From contig NZ_JYLH01000008.1 of assembly GCF_001439685.1 (NCBI RefSeq), positions 186,001 through 250,000 on the forward strand: a stretch of DNA of 64,000 nt. Reading direction: 5' to 3'. Every line of letters starts with the position of its first letter. Position 1 is the first letter of the stretch. Source of the DNA: Pseudomonas libanensis (GTDB lineage Bacteria > Pseudomonadota > Gammaproteobacteria > Pseudomonadales > Pseudomonadaceae). Under the pieces are notes generated by a model that saw only the letters and a program-made list of their open reading frames with translations, searched no databases and was not told the DNA's origin. A program made the position numbers and the translations under genes. This document shows positions 50,648 to 58,259 of the stretch, one piece after another.

Positions 50648-51304
50648 ATGGATTTCAACCCGCTCGACCTTATCCTGCATCTCGACGTTTACCTCGACAT
50701 GCTGGTAACCAATTACGGTCCGTGGATCTACGCCATTCTGTTCCTGGTTATTTTTTGCGAAACCGGCCTGGTGGTCATGCCCTTCCTGCCGGGTGATTCC
50801 CTGTTGTTCATCGCCGGCGCCGTAGCGGCCGGTGGCGGCATGGACCCGGTACTGCTGGCCGGCCTGCTGATGCTGGCGGCGATCCTCGGTGACAGCACCA
50901 ACTACGTCATAGGCCGAACGGTCGGCGAACGCTTGTTCAGCAACCCGAACTCCAGGATCTTCCGTCGCGATTACCTGCAAAAAACCCACGATTTCTACGA
51001 CAAGCACGGCGGCAAGACCGTAACACTGGCGCGCTTCCTGCCGATCCTGCGCACCTTCGCACCGTTCGTCGCCGGCATCGCCAAAATGCCCTATCCGCGC
51101 TTCTTCGGTTTCAGCGTGCTGGGCACCATCCTCTGGGTCGGCGGCCTGGTGACCTTGGGCTACTTCTTCGGCAACGTACCGTTTATCAAGAAAAACCTCT
51201 CGCTGCTGGTGGTGTTCATCATCCTGCTGTCCCTGGTGCCGATGATCATTGGCGTGGTGCGCAGCCGCTTTGGCCGTACCTCCTCCGAAGCCAACCCGCA
51301 CTGA
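50648..51304 (+). CDS. DedA family membrane protein
   Basis: 218 residues, about five to six membrane segments. The DedA/VTT signatures ETGLVVMPFLPGDSLLFIAG, GDSTNYVIGRTVGERLF and ARFLPILRTFAPFVAGIAKM are all present; E and R in these positions are needed in E. coli YghB/YqjA. Members act as undecaprenyl-phosphate or phospholipid flippases linked to proton motive force. The ATG at 50648 was preferred to a GTG three codons earlier. It ends 6 bp before mtfA. Confidence 0.92.
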   Translation: MDFNPLDLILHLDVYLDMLVTNYGPWIYAILFLVIFCETGLVVMPFLPGDSLLFIAGAVAAGGGMDPVLLAGLLMLAAILGDSTNYVIGRTVGERLFSNPNSRIFRRDYLQKTHDFYDKHGGKTVTLARFLPILRTFAPFVAGIAKMPYPRFFGFSVLGTILWVGGLVTLGYFFGNVPFIKKNLSLLVVFIILLSLVPMIIGVVRSRFGRTSSEANPH

Positions 51305-51310
51305 CCGCCA

Positions 51311-52126
51311 ATGTGGTCCCTCAGCGCCTGGCGTCGCCGGCGCCTGCTGGCCAAGCACCCGATTGCCGATGACACCTGGCAGCGGGTGCGCCAGCACCTG
51401 ACCTTCCTCGACGGCATCAGCGTCGAGCAAGACCAGTGGCTGCGCGAAGCCAGCGTGATCTTCCTCGCCGAAAAACACCTCACCGCCTTGCCCGGCGTAG
51501 AACTGCACCAGGAACAACGCCTGCTGCTCGCCGCCCAGGCGCAATTGCCGCTGATGAACCTGGGCGACCTCGACTGGTACCAGGGCTTTCATGAAATCGT
51601 GCTGTACCCCGACGACTTCCTCAGCCCGCAACGCCATCGCGACGCGAGCGGCGTCGAGCACGAGTGGGACGGTGAACACAGTGGCGAAGCCTGGCAACAA
51701 GGCCCGGTGATCCTGGCCTGGCCCGGCGTACTCGCCAGCGGTCAATGGGAAGGCTACAACCTGGTCATCCACGAACTGGCGCACAAGCTGGACATGCTCA
51801 ACGGCGACGCCAACGGCCTGCCGCCCCTGCACCACGACATGCGCGTGCAGGAATGGGCCAGCGTGATGCAAAGCGCCTTCGATGACCTCAACCGCCAACT
51901 CGACGCCAACCCGGACGCCGAGACAGAAATAGACCCCTACGCCGCAGAAAACCCGGCGGAATTCTTCGCCGTCACCAGCGAATATTTCTTCAGCGCCCCG
52001 GACTTGCTGGCCGACAGTTATCCACAGGTGTACGCCCAACTCAGCCGCTTTTACCGCCAGGATCCCCTGGCGCGCCTGACTCAACTGCAAGCCCACGACC
52101 CGCGCTACCAGCCACACGGCGAATGA
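51311..52126 (+). CDS. mtfA: MtfA-type zinc metallopeptidase (M90)
   Basis: 271 residues. In E. coli, MtfA binds the repressor Mlc and has aminopeptidase activity. The HExxH zinc motif is in LVIHELAHKLDMLNGDANG, and the third-ligand Glu is probably in NPAEFFAVTSEYFF. The N-terminal region includes LTFLDGISVEQDQWLREAS. It follows dedA by 6 bp and probably shares its transcript. The window cannot tell whether Mlc is present in this organism. Confidence 0.92.
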   Translation: MWSLSAWRRRRLLAKHPIADDTWQRVRQHLTFLDGISVEQDQWLREASVIFLAEKHLTALPGVELHQEQRLLLAAQAQLPLMNLGDLDWYQGFHEIVLYPDDFLSPQRHRDASGVEHEWDGEHSGEAWQQGPVILAWPGVLASGQWEGYNLVIHELAHKLDMLNGDANGLPPLHHDMRVQEWASVMQSAFDDLNRQLDANPDAETEIDPYAAENPAEFFAVTSEYFFSAPDLLADSYPQVYAQLSRFYRQDPLARLTQLQAHDPRYQPHGE

Positions 52127-52168
52127 CCGTACGACGCTTGGCGCATGGCATCGGCGTCAGAATATGCC

Positions 52169-52174
52169 TATAAT
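52169..52174 (+). promoter_or_regulatory. Candidate -10 box of ppa
   Basis: A perfect TATAAT lies 61 bp before the ppa start codon. No convincing -35 box is seen at 16-18 bp. Confidence 0.4.
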
Positions 52175-52234
52175 CGCCGCCACTTTTAGGCCAATCCGGC
52201 CATGTCATATGGCCAACTACGGGGGCAACGCCCA

Positions 52235-52762
52235 ATGAGCTACAGCAAGATTCCGGCTGGCAAAGACCTGCCGAACGACATCTACGTCGCGATCGAAATT
52301 CCGGCCAACCACGCGCCGATCAAATACGAAATCGACAAAGACAGCGACTGCCTGTTCGTTGACCGTTTCATGGCCACCCCGATGTTCTACCCGGCCAACT
52401 ACGGTTTCATCCCCAACACCCTGGCTGACGACGGCGACCCCCTCGACGTGCTGGTCGTGACCCCTTACCCGGTTACCCCAGGCTCGGTCATCCGCGCACG
52501 CCCAGTCGGCATCCTGAACATGACCGACGACGGCGGCGGCGATGCCAAAGTCATCGCAGTGCCACACGACAAGCTGTCCCAGCTGTACGTGGACGTGAAG
52601 GAATACACCGACCTGCCGCCACTGCTGCTGGAACAGATCAAGCACTTCTTCGAGAACTACAAAGACCTCGAAAAAGGCAAATGGGTGAAGATCGACGGTT
52701 GGGGCAACGCAGAAGCCGCCCGCGCCGAGATCATGAAGTCGGTTGCCGCCTACAAAGGCTGA
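52235..52762 (+). CDS. ppa: Inorganic pyrophosphatase
   Basis: 175 residues, a family I soluble pyrophosphatase. Active-site segments are complete: [37 protein letters not shown] with LDVLVV (the DxDPxD-type metal site) and [16 protein letters not shown]. The start at 52235 ([17 protein letters not shown]) matches the family. A strong terminator follows. Confidence 0.97.
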   Translation: MSYSKIPAGKDLPNDIYVAIEIPANHAPIKYEIDKDSDCLFVDRFMATPMFYPANYGFIPNTLADDGDPLDVLVVTPYPVTPGSVIRARPVGILNMTDDGGGDAKVIAVPHDKLSQLYVDVKEYTDLPPLLLEQIKHFFENYKDLEKGKWVKIDGWGNAEAARAEIMKSVAAYKG

Positions 52763-52788
52763 TACCCGCGCTTCATTGCCACGGCAAA

Positions 52789-52819
52789 TAAAAAGCCCCG
52801 TTAATTCGGGGCTTTTTTA
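52789..52819 (+). terminator. Rho-independent terminator after ppa
   Basis: AAAAAGCCCCG, a TTAATT loop and CGGGGCTTTTTT form a perfect stem with a run of T, 26 bp past the ppa stop. It marks the left edge of the accessory region. Confidence 0.92.
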
Positions 52820-52974
52820 TGGGCAAGATTAAACATCAAGTTCAATATTTATTTGATGGCGTTTAACTAAGCGCCACACCTGAAAAATCAAGCCACAACT
52901 AAGCCAAATCCTACATATGCAATTCAACGCATAGTTTATTTGATTAGTTTTTCCGGCCAGTAAACTCTGCGTTT
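52820..52974 (+). promoter_or_regulatory. AT-rich control region of the S24 repressor
   Basis: About 155 bp, clearly lower in GC than its neighbours. AACTAAGC occurs twice in the same direction, at 52865-52872 and 52897-52904 (32 bp apart). Near the gene, AGTTTA and TAAACT form a widely spaced inverted repeat. These are possible operators for the adjacent repressor, but none has been tested and the repeat pattern may be chance. Confidence 0.35.
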
Positions 52975-53745
52975 ATGAATACATCAGGTGATCGTTTAAA
53001 AGCGCTACTTCGGGAAGTCCATCTTTCCGCCTCCGACTTCGCCAAGAACCGCGGCGTCACGCCTCAACACGTGAACAACTGGTTCAAGCGCGGGGTCCCC
53101 ATGGGCCGACTCAACGAGATTGCAGAACTGCTCTGCGTCTCCAGTCGCTGGCTGCACGACGGCCGAGGCCCCAAACATCCGCCTGCCAATTACCTGTTGG
53201 AAGGCCCCACTGCAAGGATTGCAACTACCCGCGAAGACACTGGCAAATACCTCACAGGCCCTGCCTGCCGCCCGGAAAAAACCGACGTGGAGATCGCCCT
53301 CCACCCCACATTCACCTCAACCGAACGCATCCGCATCTCGCTGCATACCCTCGAAACCCTCAACGTCAAACCCGACCGCGCGGTAGGCGCCTACATGGTC
53401 GACAACAGCATGATCGACATCATCCAACAGGGCGCCACCCTCGCCATCGACCGAGGCCGCACCCAAATCATCGACGGCGAAATCTACGCTGTCGAACACG
53501 ACGGCATGCTCCGCATCAAATACCTCTACAACCGCCCCGGCGGCGGCCTGCGCATGCGCAGCCACAACGCCGCCGAACACCCGGACGAATATCTGAACCA
53601 CGAAGAACGCTTCGAGCAAAGCTTCAAGATCGTCGGCTGGGTTTTCTGGTGGTCCACCCTCAACAACCGCCGCCCACCCGTGCCGCTGGATGAGCACCTG
53701 CTGGGCTGGGAAGGCTCTAAATCGGAACCGGAGGTGGGCAATTGA
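52975..53745 (+). CDS. CI/LexA-like S24 repressor with XRE-type HTH
   Basis: 256 residues. An N-terminal HTH (about 1-65: LSASDFAKNRGVTPQHVNNW) is followed by a C-terminal S24 peptidase domain. The catalytic Ser145 is in MVDNSMIDIIQQGATL, and the Lys182 is in HDGMLRIKYLYNRPGGG. No obvious Ala-Gly or Cys-Gly cleavage site is seen 30-40 residues before Ser145, so self-cleavage is uncertain. Such repressors control prophages or bacteriocins on DNA damage; no phage structural genes are nearby. It may control the island to its right. Confidence 0.88.
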   Translation: MNTSGDRLKALLREVHLSASDFAKNRGVTPQHVNNWFKRGVPMGRLNEIAELLCVSSRWLHDGRGPKHPPANYLLEGPTARIATTREDTGKYLTGPACRPEKTDVEIALHPTFTSTERIRISLHTLETLNVKPDRAVGAYMVDNSMIDIIQQGATLAIDRGRTQIIDGEIYAVEHDGMLRIKYLYNRPGGGLRMRSHNAAEHPDEYLNHEERFEQSFKIVGWVFWWSTLNNRRPPVPLDEHLLGWEGSKSEPEVGN

Positions 53746-53757
53746 GGTGAATGTGGG

Positions 53758-53763
53758 TATCAT
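53758..53763 (+). promoter_or_regulatory. Candidate -10 box of the structured RNA
   Basis: TATCAT lies 12 bp after the repressor stop and just before the structured region. No good -35 is visible, so the RNA might instead be the 3' end of the repressor transcript. Confidence 0.3.
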
Positions 53764-53769
53764 GCGCCG

Positions 53770-53948
53770 CACATTTGGCAGGGGGATGGCTTAGCTATCT
53801 GCCCTGTCAGGCGATGCGGAGGAGTTCCCGCGGATGCCCCTACTATTCAGCCCGACGCAATGTGGGCTGAGCGATTTGAAGGCTGCTGAGGTTTGTCAAA
53901 AACAAGCTGAGGCAGTCCCCGAGAAGCCGGCCACAAGCCGGCTTTTTA
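53770..53948 (+). ncRNA. Candidate structured small RNA between the repressor and the MazG gene
   Basis: About 180 nt that are densely folded: a long stem-loop at 53777-53808 (GGCAGGG-GATGGC-TTA-GCTATC-CCCTGTC, 13 pairs), a GCGG/CCGC hairpin whose loop exposes AGGAG (53816-53831), a CAGCCC/GGGCTG hairpin (53848-53869), a weaker hairpin near 53890-53915, and a strong intrinsic terminator. No convincing reading frame spans it. I match it to no RNA family I know. It could be a trans-acting sRNA, a repressor-mRNA 3' end or an RNA partner of an island gene. Confidence 0.55.
53924..53947 (+). terminator. Rho-independent terminator of the candidate small RNA
   Basis: AAGCCGGC (53924-53931), loop CACAA and GCCGGCTT (53937-53944) form a perfect eight-pair stem followed by TTT. 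It separates the repressor/RNA unit from the MazG gene 185 bp further on. Confidence 0.88.
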
Positions 53949-54132
53949 ATGCCTGTCAATAAATCCCCTGCTGGCCCATTCCCCTTCAAGCTCATTGGCC
54001 CTTTCCTTCCTACGCACCACTTCCAGCCTTAAGCGCAAAAAGCCCACCCCCCGCAAAGAAACCTCTTACAATCCCTCTCTCAATTTCCCAACATGCGTCA
54101 GATCCGTTAACCACCAATCGAGAGGCGAGCCT

Positions 54133-54516
54133 GTGATCGAGACAGACAGCACACCCGAACAACTGGTGAACGTCGAAAACCTGTCCATTCGCCTGCAACG
54201 CTTTGCTGATGATCGCGACTGGCACCAGTTCCATTCGCCCAAGAATCTACTTTTGGCCCTCACCGGCGAGGTTGGCGAGCTTTGCGAAGTCTTTCAATGG
54301 ATGAGCGAGACCGACTCGATTGCCGCAGCGAAGCGCCCGGAAACTGCCCAAGCGGTGAAAGATGAGTTGGCTGACGTACTGATGTATCTGGTCCGTTTAG
54401 CCAGCGTTTTGGGCGTGGACCTCAACGAAGCTACCCGGGACAAGCTTGCCCTTAACGCTTCGAAGTACCCCGTCGATAAAGCCAGAAGCACCAGCAAAAA
54501 ATACGACCAACTCTGA
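54133..54516 (+). CDS. MazG-like nucleotide pyrophosphohydrolase (RS21-C6/dCTPase type)
   Basis: 127 residues. An all-alpha NTP pyrophosphatase. The metal-binding motif ExxE...ExxD is complete: Glu46/Glu49 in LTGEVGELCEVFQWM and Glu78/Asp81 in KDELADVLMYLVRLA. The small size and FHSPKNLLLAL resemble the RS21-C6 branch, which prefers dCTP and modified dNTPs. The GTG at 54133 preceded by GAGG was chosen; the in-frame extension upstream is low-complexity and unlikely. It lies 24 bp before the helicase gene and probably forms one unit with it. A dNTP-removing role in phage defence is inference. Confidence 0.82.
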   Translation: MIETDSTPEQLVNVENLSIRLQRFADDRDWHQFHSPKNLLLALTGEVGELCEVFQWMSETDSIAAAKRPETAQAVKDELADVLMYLVRLASVLGVDLNEATRDKLALNASKYPVDKARSTSKKYDQL

Positions 54517-54540
54517 TACCCCACGCGCTAAGGACTTCTC

Positions 54541-56415
54541 GTGATCGTTTATGCTGCGACCAAACAGCAATTCCTCAAAGACAACGATAACGACGATATC
54601 GAAGAGGTCATTCTCAGGCACTACAAGCAAGCCACGGGAAAAAGAGTCGGGGCATCGGAGATCAAATCCTGGCAGGGCTCGCTGACATACATGGCGAAGG
54701 TGCTCCGAGATGAAGGGCTGCCGAATGACGCCGGCTTGGCTATCGAGTTGCATATCCCACAGTCTTCGAAGCGTATTGATTTCTTGCTGACTGGGAAGGA
54801 TGCGAATCAGGGTAAAAATGCTGTCCTGATCGAGTTGAAGCAATGGAGCAAATCAACTGCGACTTCCAAGGACGCGATAGTCAAAACTGCGCTAGGCGGC
54901 GGGCTAGTGGAAACTATTCATCCGTCCTACCAAGTCTGGTCATACGCGGCATTGCTCGAAGGTTTCAACGAAGCCGTCTATGACAAAAGCATCGAAGTTC
55001 GGCCCTGCGCTTATCTTCACAACTATGTCAGCGATGGGGTTATAAATTCTGCGCATTACCAGGCATATATCAGCAAAGCTCCACTGTTCCTCAAAGGGCC
55101 GGATGAGCTTGAAAAACTGCGTACGTTTCTCAAGACCCATATCCTTCACGGCGATAACAAGGAAATTCTCTACGAGCTTTCCAATGGAAAAATTCGCCCG
55201 TCGAAAGCGTTAGCCGATTCACTTAAAGGACTTCTGAAGGGCCAGCCGGAATTCATACTGATCGATGATCAAAAGGCGACGTTTGAATCCGCACTGGCGG
55301 CGGCGAGCGCTGCCTCGGAAGCGGCGCCGAAGGTGATTATCATCGAGGGCGGCCCTGGTACGGGTAAAACCGTGCTGGCAATCAACTTGCTCGTAAGGCT
55401 TACGAGCCAGGGATTATTGAGCAAGTACGTCTCAAAAAATGCCGCGCCGCGAAAGGTGTATGAGAGCAAACTGGTCGGAACGGTCAAGCGTAGCCACTTC
55501 TCCAATCTATTTTCTGGCTCGGGCGCTTTCATTGATACCGAACCCAACACTTTTGATGCGCTCATCGTAGACGAAGCTCACCGTCTTAACGAAAAAAGCG
55601 GACTTTACGGCAATTTGGGTGAGAACCAAATCAAGGAGCTGATCGAGTCGGCCAAGTGCTCAATCTTCTTTATCGATGAAGATCAGCGCGTCACGTTGAA
55701 TGACATTGGCAGCAAGCAAGCCATACGTGCTTTTGCCAAAGCCAAAGGCGCACAGATAGAGGAATATACGCTGTCCTCGCAGTTCCGTTGCAGTGGCTCT
55801 GACGGTTATCTGGCTTGGCTCGATGACGTGCTGGAGATACGTGCAACTGCCAATCCGCAGCTCGACAATAGCGAATATGAGTTCAAAATCTTCGACAGCC
55901 CTCAAGCCATGCATATGGCTATCGAACAAAAAAACCAAGGGAACAAAGCCCGAGTTGTTGCCGGTTACTGTTGGCCGTGGCGCAGTAAGAAAGATGCTCG
56001 AGAATCCGACATCGTCATTGGCAGCGACTACGAACGCCAATGGAACCTTGATCAGGATGGCAGTTTGTGGATTATCGCGGAGAACTCAGTTAATCAGGTC
56101 GGGTGTATTCATACATGCCAAGGCCTGGAAGTCGATTATATAGGCGTCATCATCGGGCCCGACCTCATCGTGCGGAATGGGCGCGTTCTTACCTCTGCCC
56201 TTGAGCGAGATAAAAACGACAAGTCCATTCGCGGCTGGAAGAAAATGATGAAGGAGCAACCCGATCTGGCAAAGCAGGAAACGGACTTGATCATCAAGAA
56301 CACCTATCGAACGCTGATGACCAGGGGAATGAAGGGTTGCTACCTCTACTGCACCGACCCAGAAACCGCGCAGTACTTTGCGAGCCGGCTTGACGATCAC
56401 GCGAACGCTGAATGA
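54541..56415 (+). CDS. PD-(D/E)XK nuclease-like domain fused to DUF2075 SF1-type helicase
   Basis: 624 residues, GTG start. The N-terminal region (about 50-170) has a nuclease-like core: Asp80 in SKRIDFLLTG and Glu98-Leu-Lys100 in AVLIELKQW, with Glu about 70 (AIELHI). Residues about 255-600 are the DUF2075 ATPase: Walker A GGPGTGKT (270-277), Walker B ALIVDEAHRL (Asp344-Glu345), SSQFRCSGSDGYLAWLDDV, and the C-terminal helicase segment CIHTCQGLEVDYIGVIIGPD with NTYRTLMTRGMKGCY. The DNA is lower in GC than the core genes, consistent with transfer. Role probably DNA or RNA processing in defence; unproven. Confidence 0.82.
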   Translation: MIVYAATKQQFLKDNDNDDIEEVILRHYKQATGKRVGASEIKSWQGSLTYMAKVLRDEGLPNDAGLAIELHIPQSSKRIDFLLTGKDANQGKNAVLIELKQWSKSTATSKDAIVKTALGGGLVETIHPSYQVWSYAALLEGFNEAVYDKSIEVRPCAYLHNYVSDGVINSAHYQAYISKAPLFLKGPDELEKLRTFLKTHILHGDNKEILYELSNGKIRPSKALADSLKGLLKGQPEFILIDDQKATFESALAAASAASEAAPKVIIIEGGPGTGKTVLAINLLVRLTSQGLLSKYVSKNAAPRKVYESKLVGTVKRSHFSNLFSGSGAFIDTEPNTFDALIVDEAHRLNEKSGLYGNLGENQIKELIESAKCSIFFIDEDQRVTLNDIGSKQAIRAFAKAKGAQIEEYTLSSQFRCSGSDGYLAWLDDVLEIRATANPQLDNSEYEFKIFDSPQAMHMAIEQKNQGNKARVVAGYCWPWRSKKDARESDIVIGSDYERQWNLDQDGSLWIIAENSVNQVGCIHTCQGLEVDYIGVIIGPDLIVRNGRVLTSALERDKNDKSIRGWKKMMKEQPDLAKQETDLIIKNTYRTLMTRGMKGCYLYCTDPETAQYFASRLDDHANAE

Positions 56416-56460
56416 CCTGCTGGTGCTTGCCTCAATAAGGTTGAGGCAAGCACTCTCACA

Positions 56461-56697
56461 TTACTTGGACTGCAAACAGTCCACAGCCCGGTCCGCCACC
56501 ATCTTCGCCATCTCCACCAAATGCATCACCGCTCTTTGCGGAGCAGCCAGTGGCTCCCCTAGCACTTGCGACGTTGCCACCGCACATTGCAGCAACTCAG
56601 ACACCCGCACCCAAGCATCCTCGAAGCTCAGCTCTTCATTAACAGTAAATGGGTTAGGCCCGCGCGAAGAAGGCATATCTGAAACAACGTTTTCCAT
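56461..56697 (-). CDS. Small DUF3077-type protein
   Basis: 78 residues. The core PFTVNEELSFEDAWVRVSEL and MHLVEMAKMVADRAVDCL resembles the small helical DUF3077 proteins that are abundant in Pseudomonas genomes and have no known function. It is convergent with the helicase gene (45 bp between stops) and divergent from the DarT-like cassette. Confidence 0.7.
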   Translation of the reverse strand: MENVVSDMPSSRGPNPFTVNEELSFEDAWVRVSELLQCAVATSQVLGEPLAAPQRAVMHLVEMAKMVADRAVDCLQSK

Positions 56698-57045
56698 GGC
56701 ACAACTCCAATTAAAAAGTGTGTACCAATCGAATCCGGGCGACTAAACCCGATCACTGAATTTGCAGTGACGATCCGCAGCCTAGTCACGAAATTTCGCT
56801 GGCGCAAGCGGCTGGAATTCTCTAGGAAATGTCTCGCAAATGAAAGGGATCTAACCTGCTGGCACAACGAATCCGAGAGCACTGCAGGGCTGCTGACTCA
56901 TATAATTTTCAGCCGTCCTCCATAAAATGGATAGCCATTGCGAGCCAAACTGATATCACAATAGAATCATCTACCTTGTCCTGCAAACTGATGAGCGAGC
57001 AGGAATGAAACAACTTCAGCTCATACGTAGGTCAAGGAGACCGAC
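56698..57045. other. Non-coding gap before the DarT cassette
   Basis: About 350 bp, lower in GC, without a convincing gene; a short minus-strand frame here has no protein-like features. It must hold the promoters of the DUF3077 gene and of the DarT cassette. CGGGCGACTAAACCCG (56736-56751) is an imperfect palindrome. AAGGAG (57034-57039) is the ribosome-binding site of the first cassette gene. Confidence 0.5.
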
Positions 57046-57618
57046 ATGCCGGATATCAAGGAACAAAAACTTCTCTATCACCTCACTTCGCTGGAAAACC
57101 TGAGCAGTATTTTTCAAACCGGGCTAAAACCGCGAGCGCAGCTTAGGGCGTTCAAAGACGTGGCTGATGCCGAGATTCTAAAAAAACGACAAGGTCTCGC
57201 ACTGGAGCAGTACGTACCTTTCCACTGGTTTGCCGCAAACCCGTTCGATGGAAGCGTTCAGCGCAGAAGGCCTGACGCCCAATTTGTTGTGATCACGGTT
57301 CATCGATACGTGGCAATTAGAAAGCAATGGAAGGTGATTCCCCGCCATCCATTGGCTAACGATGCCATTCAGTTGCTCGATTATGCTGAGGGCTTCGAGG
57401 CCATCGATTGGGAGGTCATGAATGCCAGGGACTACCATGACCCTCAATGCAAGAGCATCTGCATGGCTGAGTGCCTATCGCCCGGGGTAGTTTCCCCTAA
57501 CGATTTCTTCAAGGTTTTTGTTTCTAATGCCGAAGTAGAAGCCCTCTGTGAGTCTAAAATGCGCGAGGCCGGTGTTAATGTACAAATCGGAGTGAATCGG
57601 GGAATGTTTCTTAGATGA
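57046..57618 (+). CDS. DarT-like (DUF4433) ADP-ribosyltransferase, first paralogue
   Basis: 190 residues. It aligns along its length with the DarT protein that follows: LLYHLTSLENLSSIFQTGL (NAD-binding His), FKDVADAEILKKRQG, YVPFHWFAANPFDGSVQ, AIDWEVMNARDY and the putative catalytic Glu142 in ICMAECLSPGVV. DarT enzymes ADP-ribosylate thymidines in single-stranded DNA. Unlike its neighbour it keeps YHLT and has a shortened middle, so its substrate could differ. ATG at 57046 with AGGAG upstream. Its stop overlaps the next start (ATGA), so it is coupled to darT-darG. Confidence 0.78.
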   Translation: MPDIKEQKLLYHLTSLENLSSIFQTGLKPRAQLRAFKDVADAEILKKRQGLALEQYVPFHWFAANPFDGSVQRRRPDAQFVVITVHRYVAIRKQWKVIPRHPLANDAIQLLDYAEGFEAIDWEVMNARDYHDPQCKSICMAECLSPGVVSPNDFFKVFVSNAEVEALCESKMREAGVNVQIGVNRGMFLR

Positions 57619-58259
57619 TTTATAACAACCTGAATCCTGAAAAGGCTCTGATCTGGCGGATCGTTCATCGCGACAATCTGTCCTGGATTCTGGACAACGG
57701 CCTGCACTGCGCCAGCTCCGAGGTGCAGGCTGCGCAGTATGTAAACATAGGCAATGTTGATTTAATCGAAAAACGCCGCACGCGCTGTGTCCCCATTGCT
57801 CCTGCAGGCTTTTTGTCAGACTACGTACCCTTCTATTTCACCCCCTTCTCTGTGATGATGAAAAATATTCACTCCGGGTGGAGCGTTCAGCAGCGTAGCA
57901 ATGACGAGATCGTAATTCTCGTCTCCAGCTTGCACCGCGTCGCCGAGCTTGGCCTACCGTTCGTCTTCACAAACGCACATGCGTACCCGAATTGGACAGA
58001 CTATTACAGTGATCTGGCGAATCTCCACGAGATCGATTGGTCTATCCTTCAACGACGCGACTTCAAACGTGACCCCGATGACCCTCGCAAAATGGAGCGT
58101 TATCAGGCTGAGGCGCTGATTCATCACCACCTACCGATTACAGGACTCCTTGGCATCATGTGTTACACCGATGCAACGAAAAAACGCATAGAACAGGACG
58201 TCGCCACCCGAGGCCTGACGTTGTCCGTTCATGCGCGTCCGGGATGGTATTTCCAATGA
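57615..58259 (+). CDS. darT: DarT DNA ADP-ribosyltransferase toxin
   Basis: 214 residues. It closely resembles the DarT of enteropathogenic E. coli as I remember it: [67 protein letters not shown] and [14 protein letters not shown], with Glu166 as the probable catalytic residue and an Arg in the KRRTR segment. DarT modifies thymidine bases in DNA, blocks replication and acts as an abortive anti-phage toxin. Both ends overlap its neighbours by ATGA. Confidence 0.93.
   Translation: MIYNNLNPEKALIWRIVHRDNLSWILDNGLHCASSEVQAAQYVNIGNVDLIEKRRTRCVPIAPAGFLSDYVPFYFTPFSVMMKNIHSGWSVQQRSNDEIVILVSSLHRVAELGLPFVFTNAHAYPNWTDYYSDLANLHEIDWSILQRRDFKRDPDDPRKMERYQAEALIHHHLPITGLLGIMCYTDATKKRIEQDVATRGLTLSVHARPGWYFQ

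Noticed and set aside
52975..53745. Left end of a prophage
   Set aside because: Only a repressor is present; no integrase, attachment repeats or structural genes were seen.
53758..53948. Retron msr-msd RNA
   Set aside because: No reverse transcriptase gene is nearby, and the RNA ends in an ordinary intrinsic terminator.
53995..54132. Longer MazG protein starting at 53995
   Set aside because: The extra 46 residues are basic and low in complexity, while the GTG at 54133 has a GAGG ribosome-binding site and fits the family length.
56628..56882. 84-residue minus-strand frame in the gap before the DarT cassette
   Set aside because: It overlaps the DUF3077 gene, lacks a good ribosome-binding site and has no protein-like pattern.
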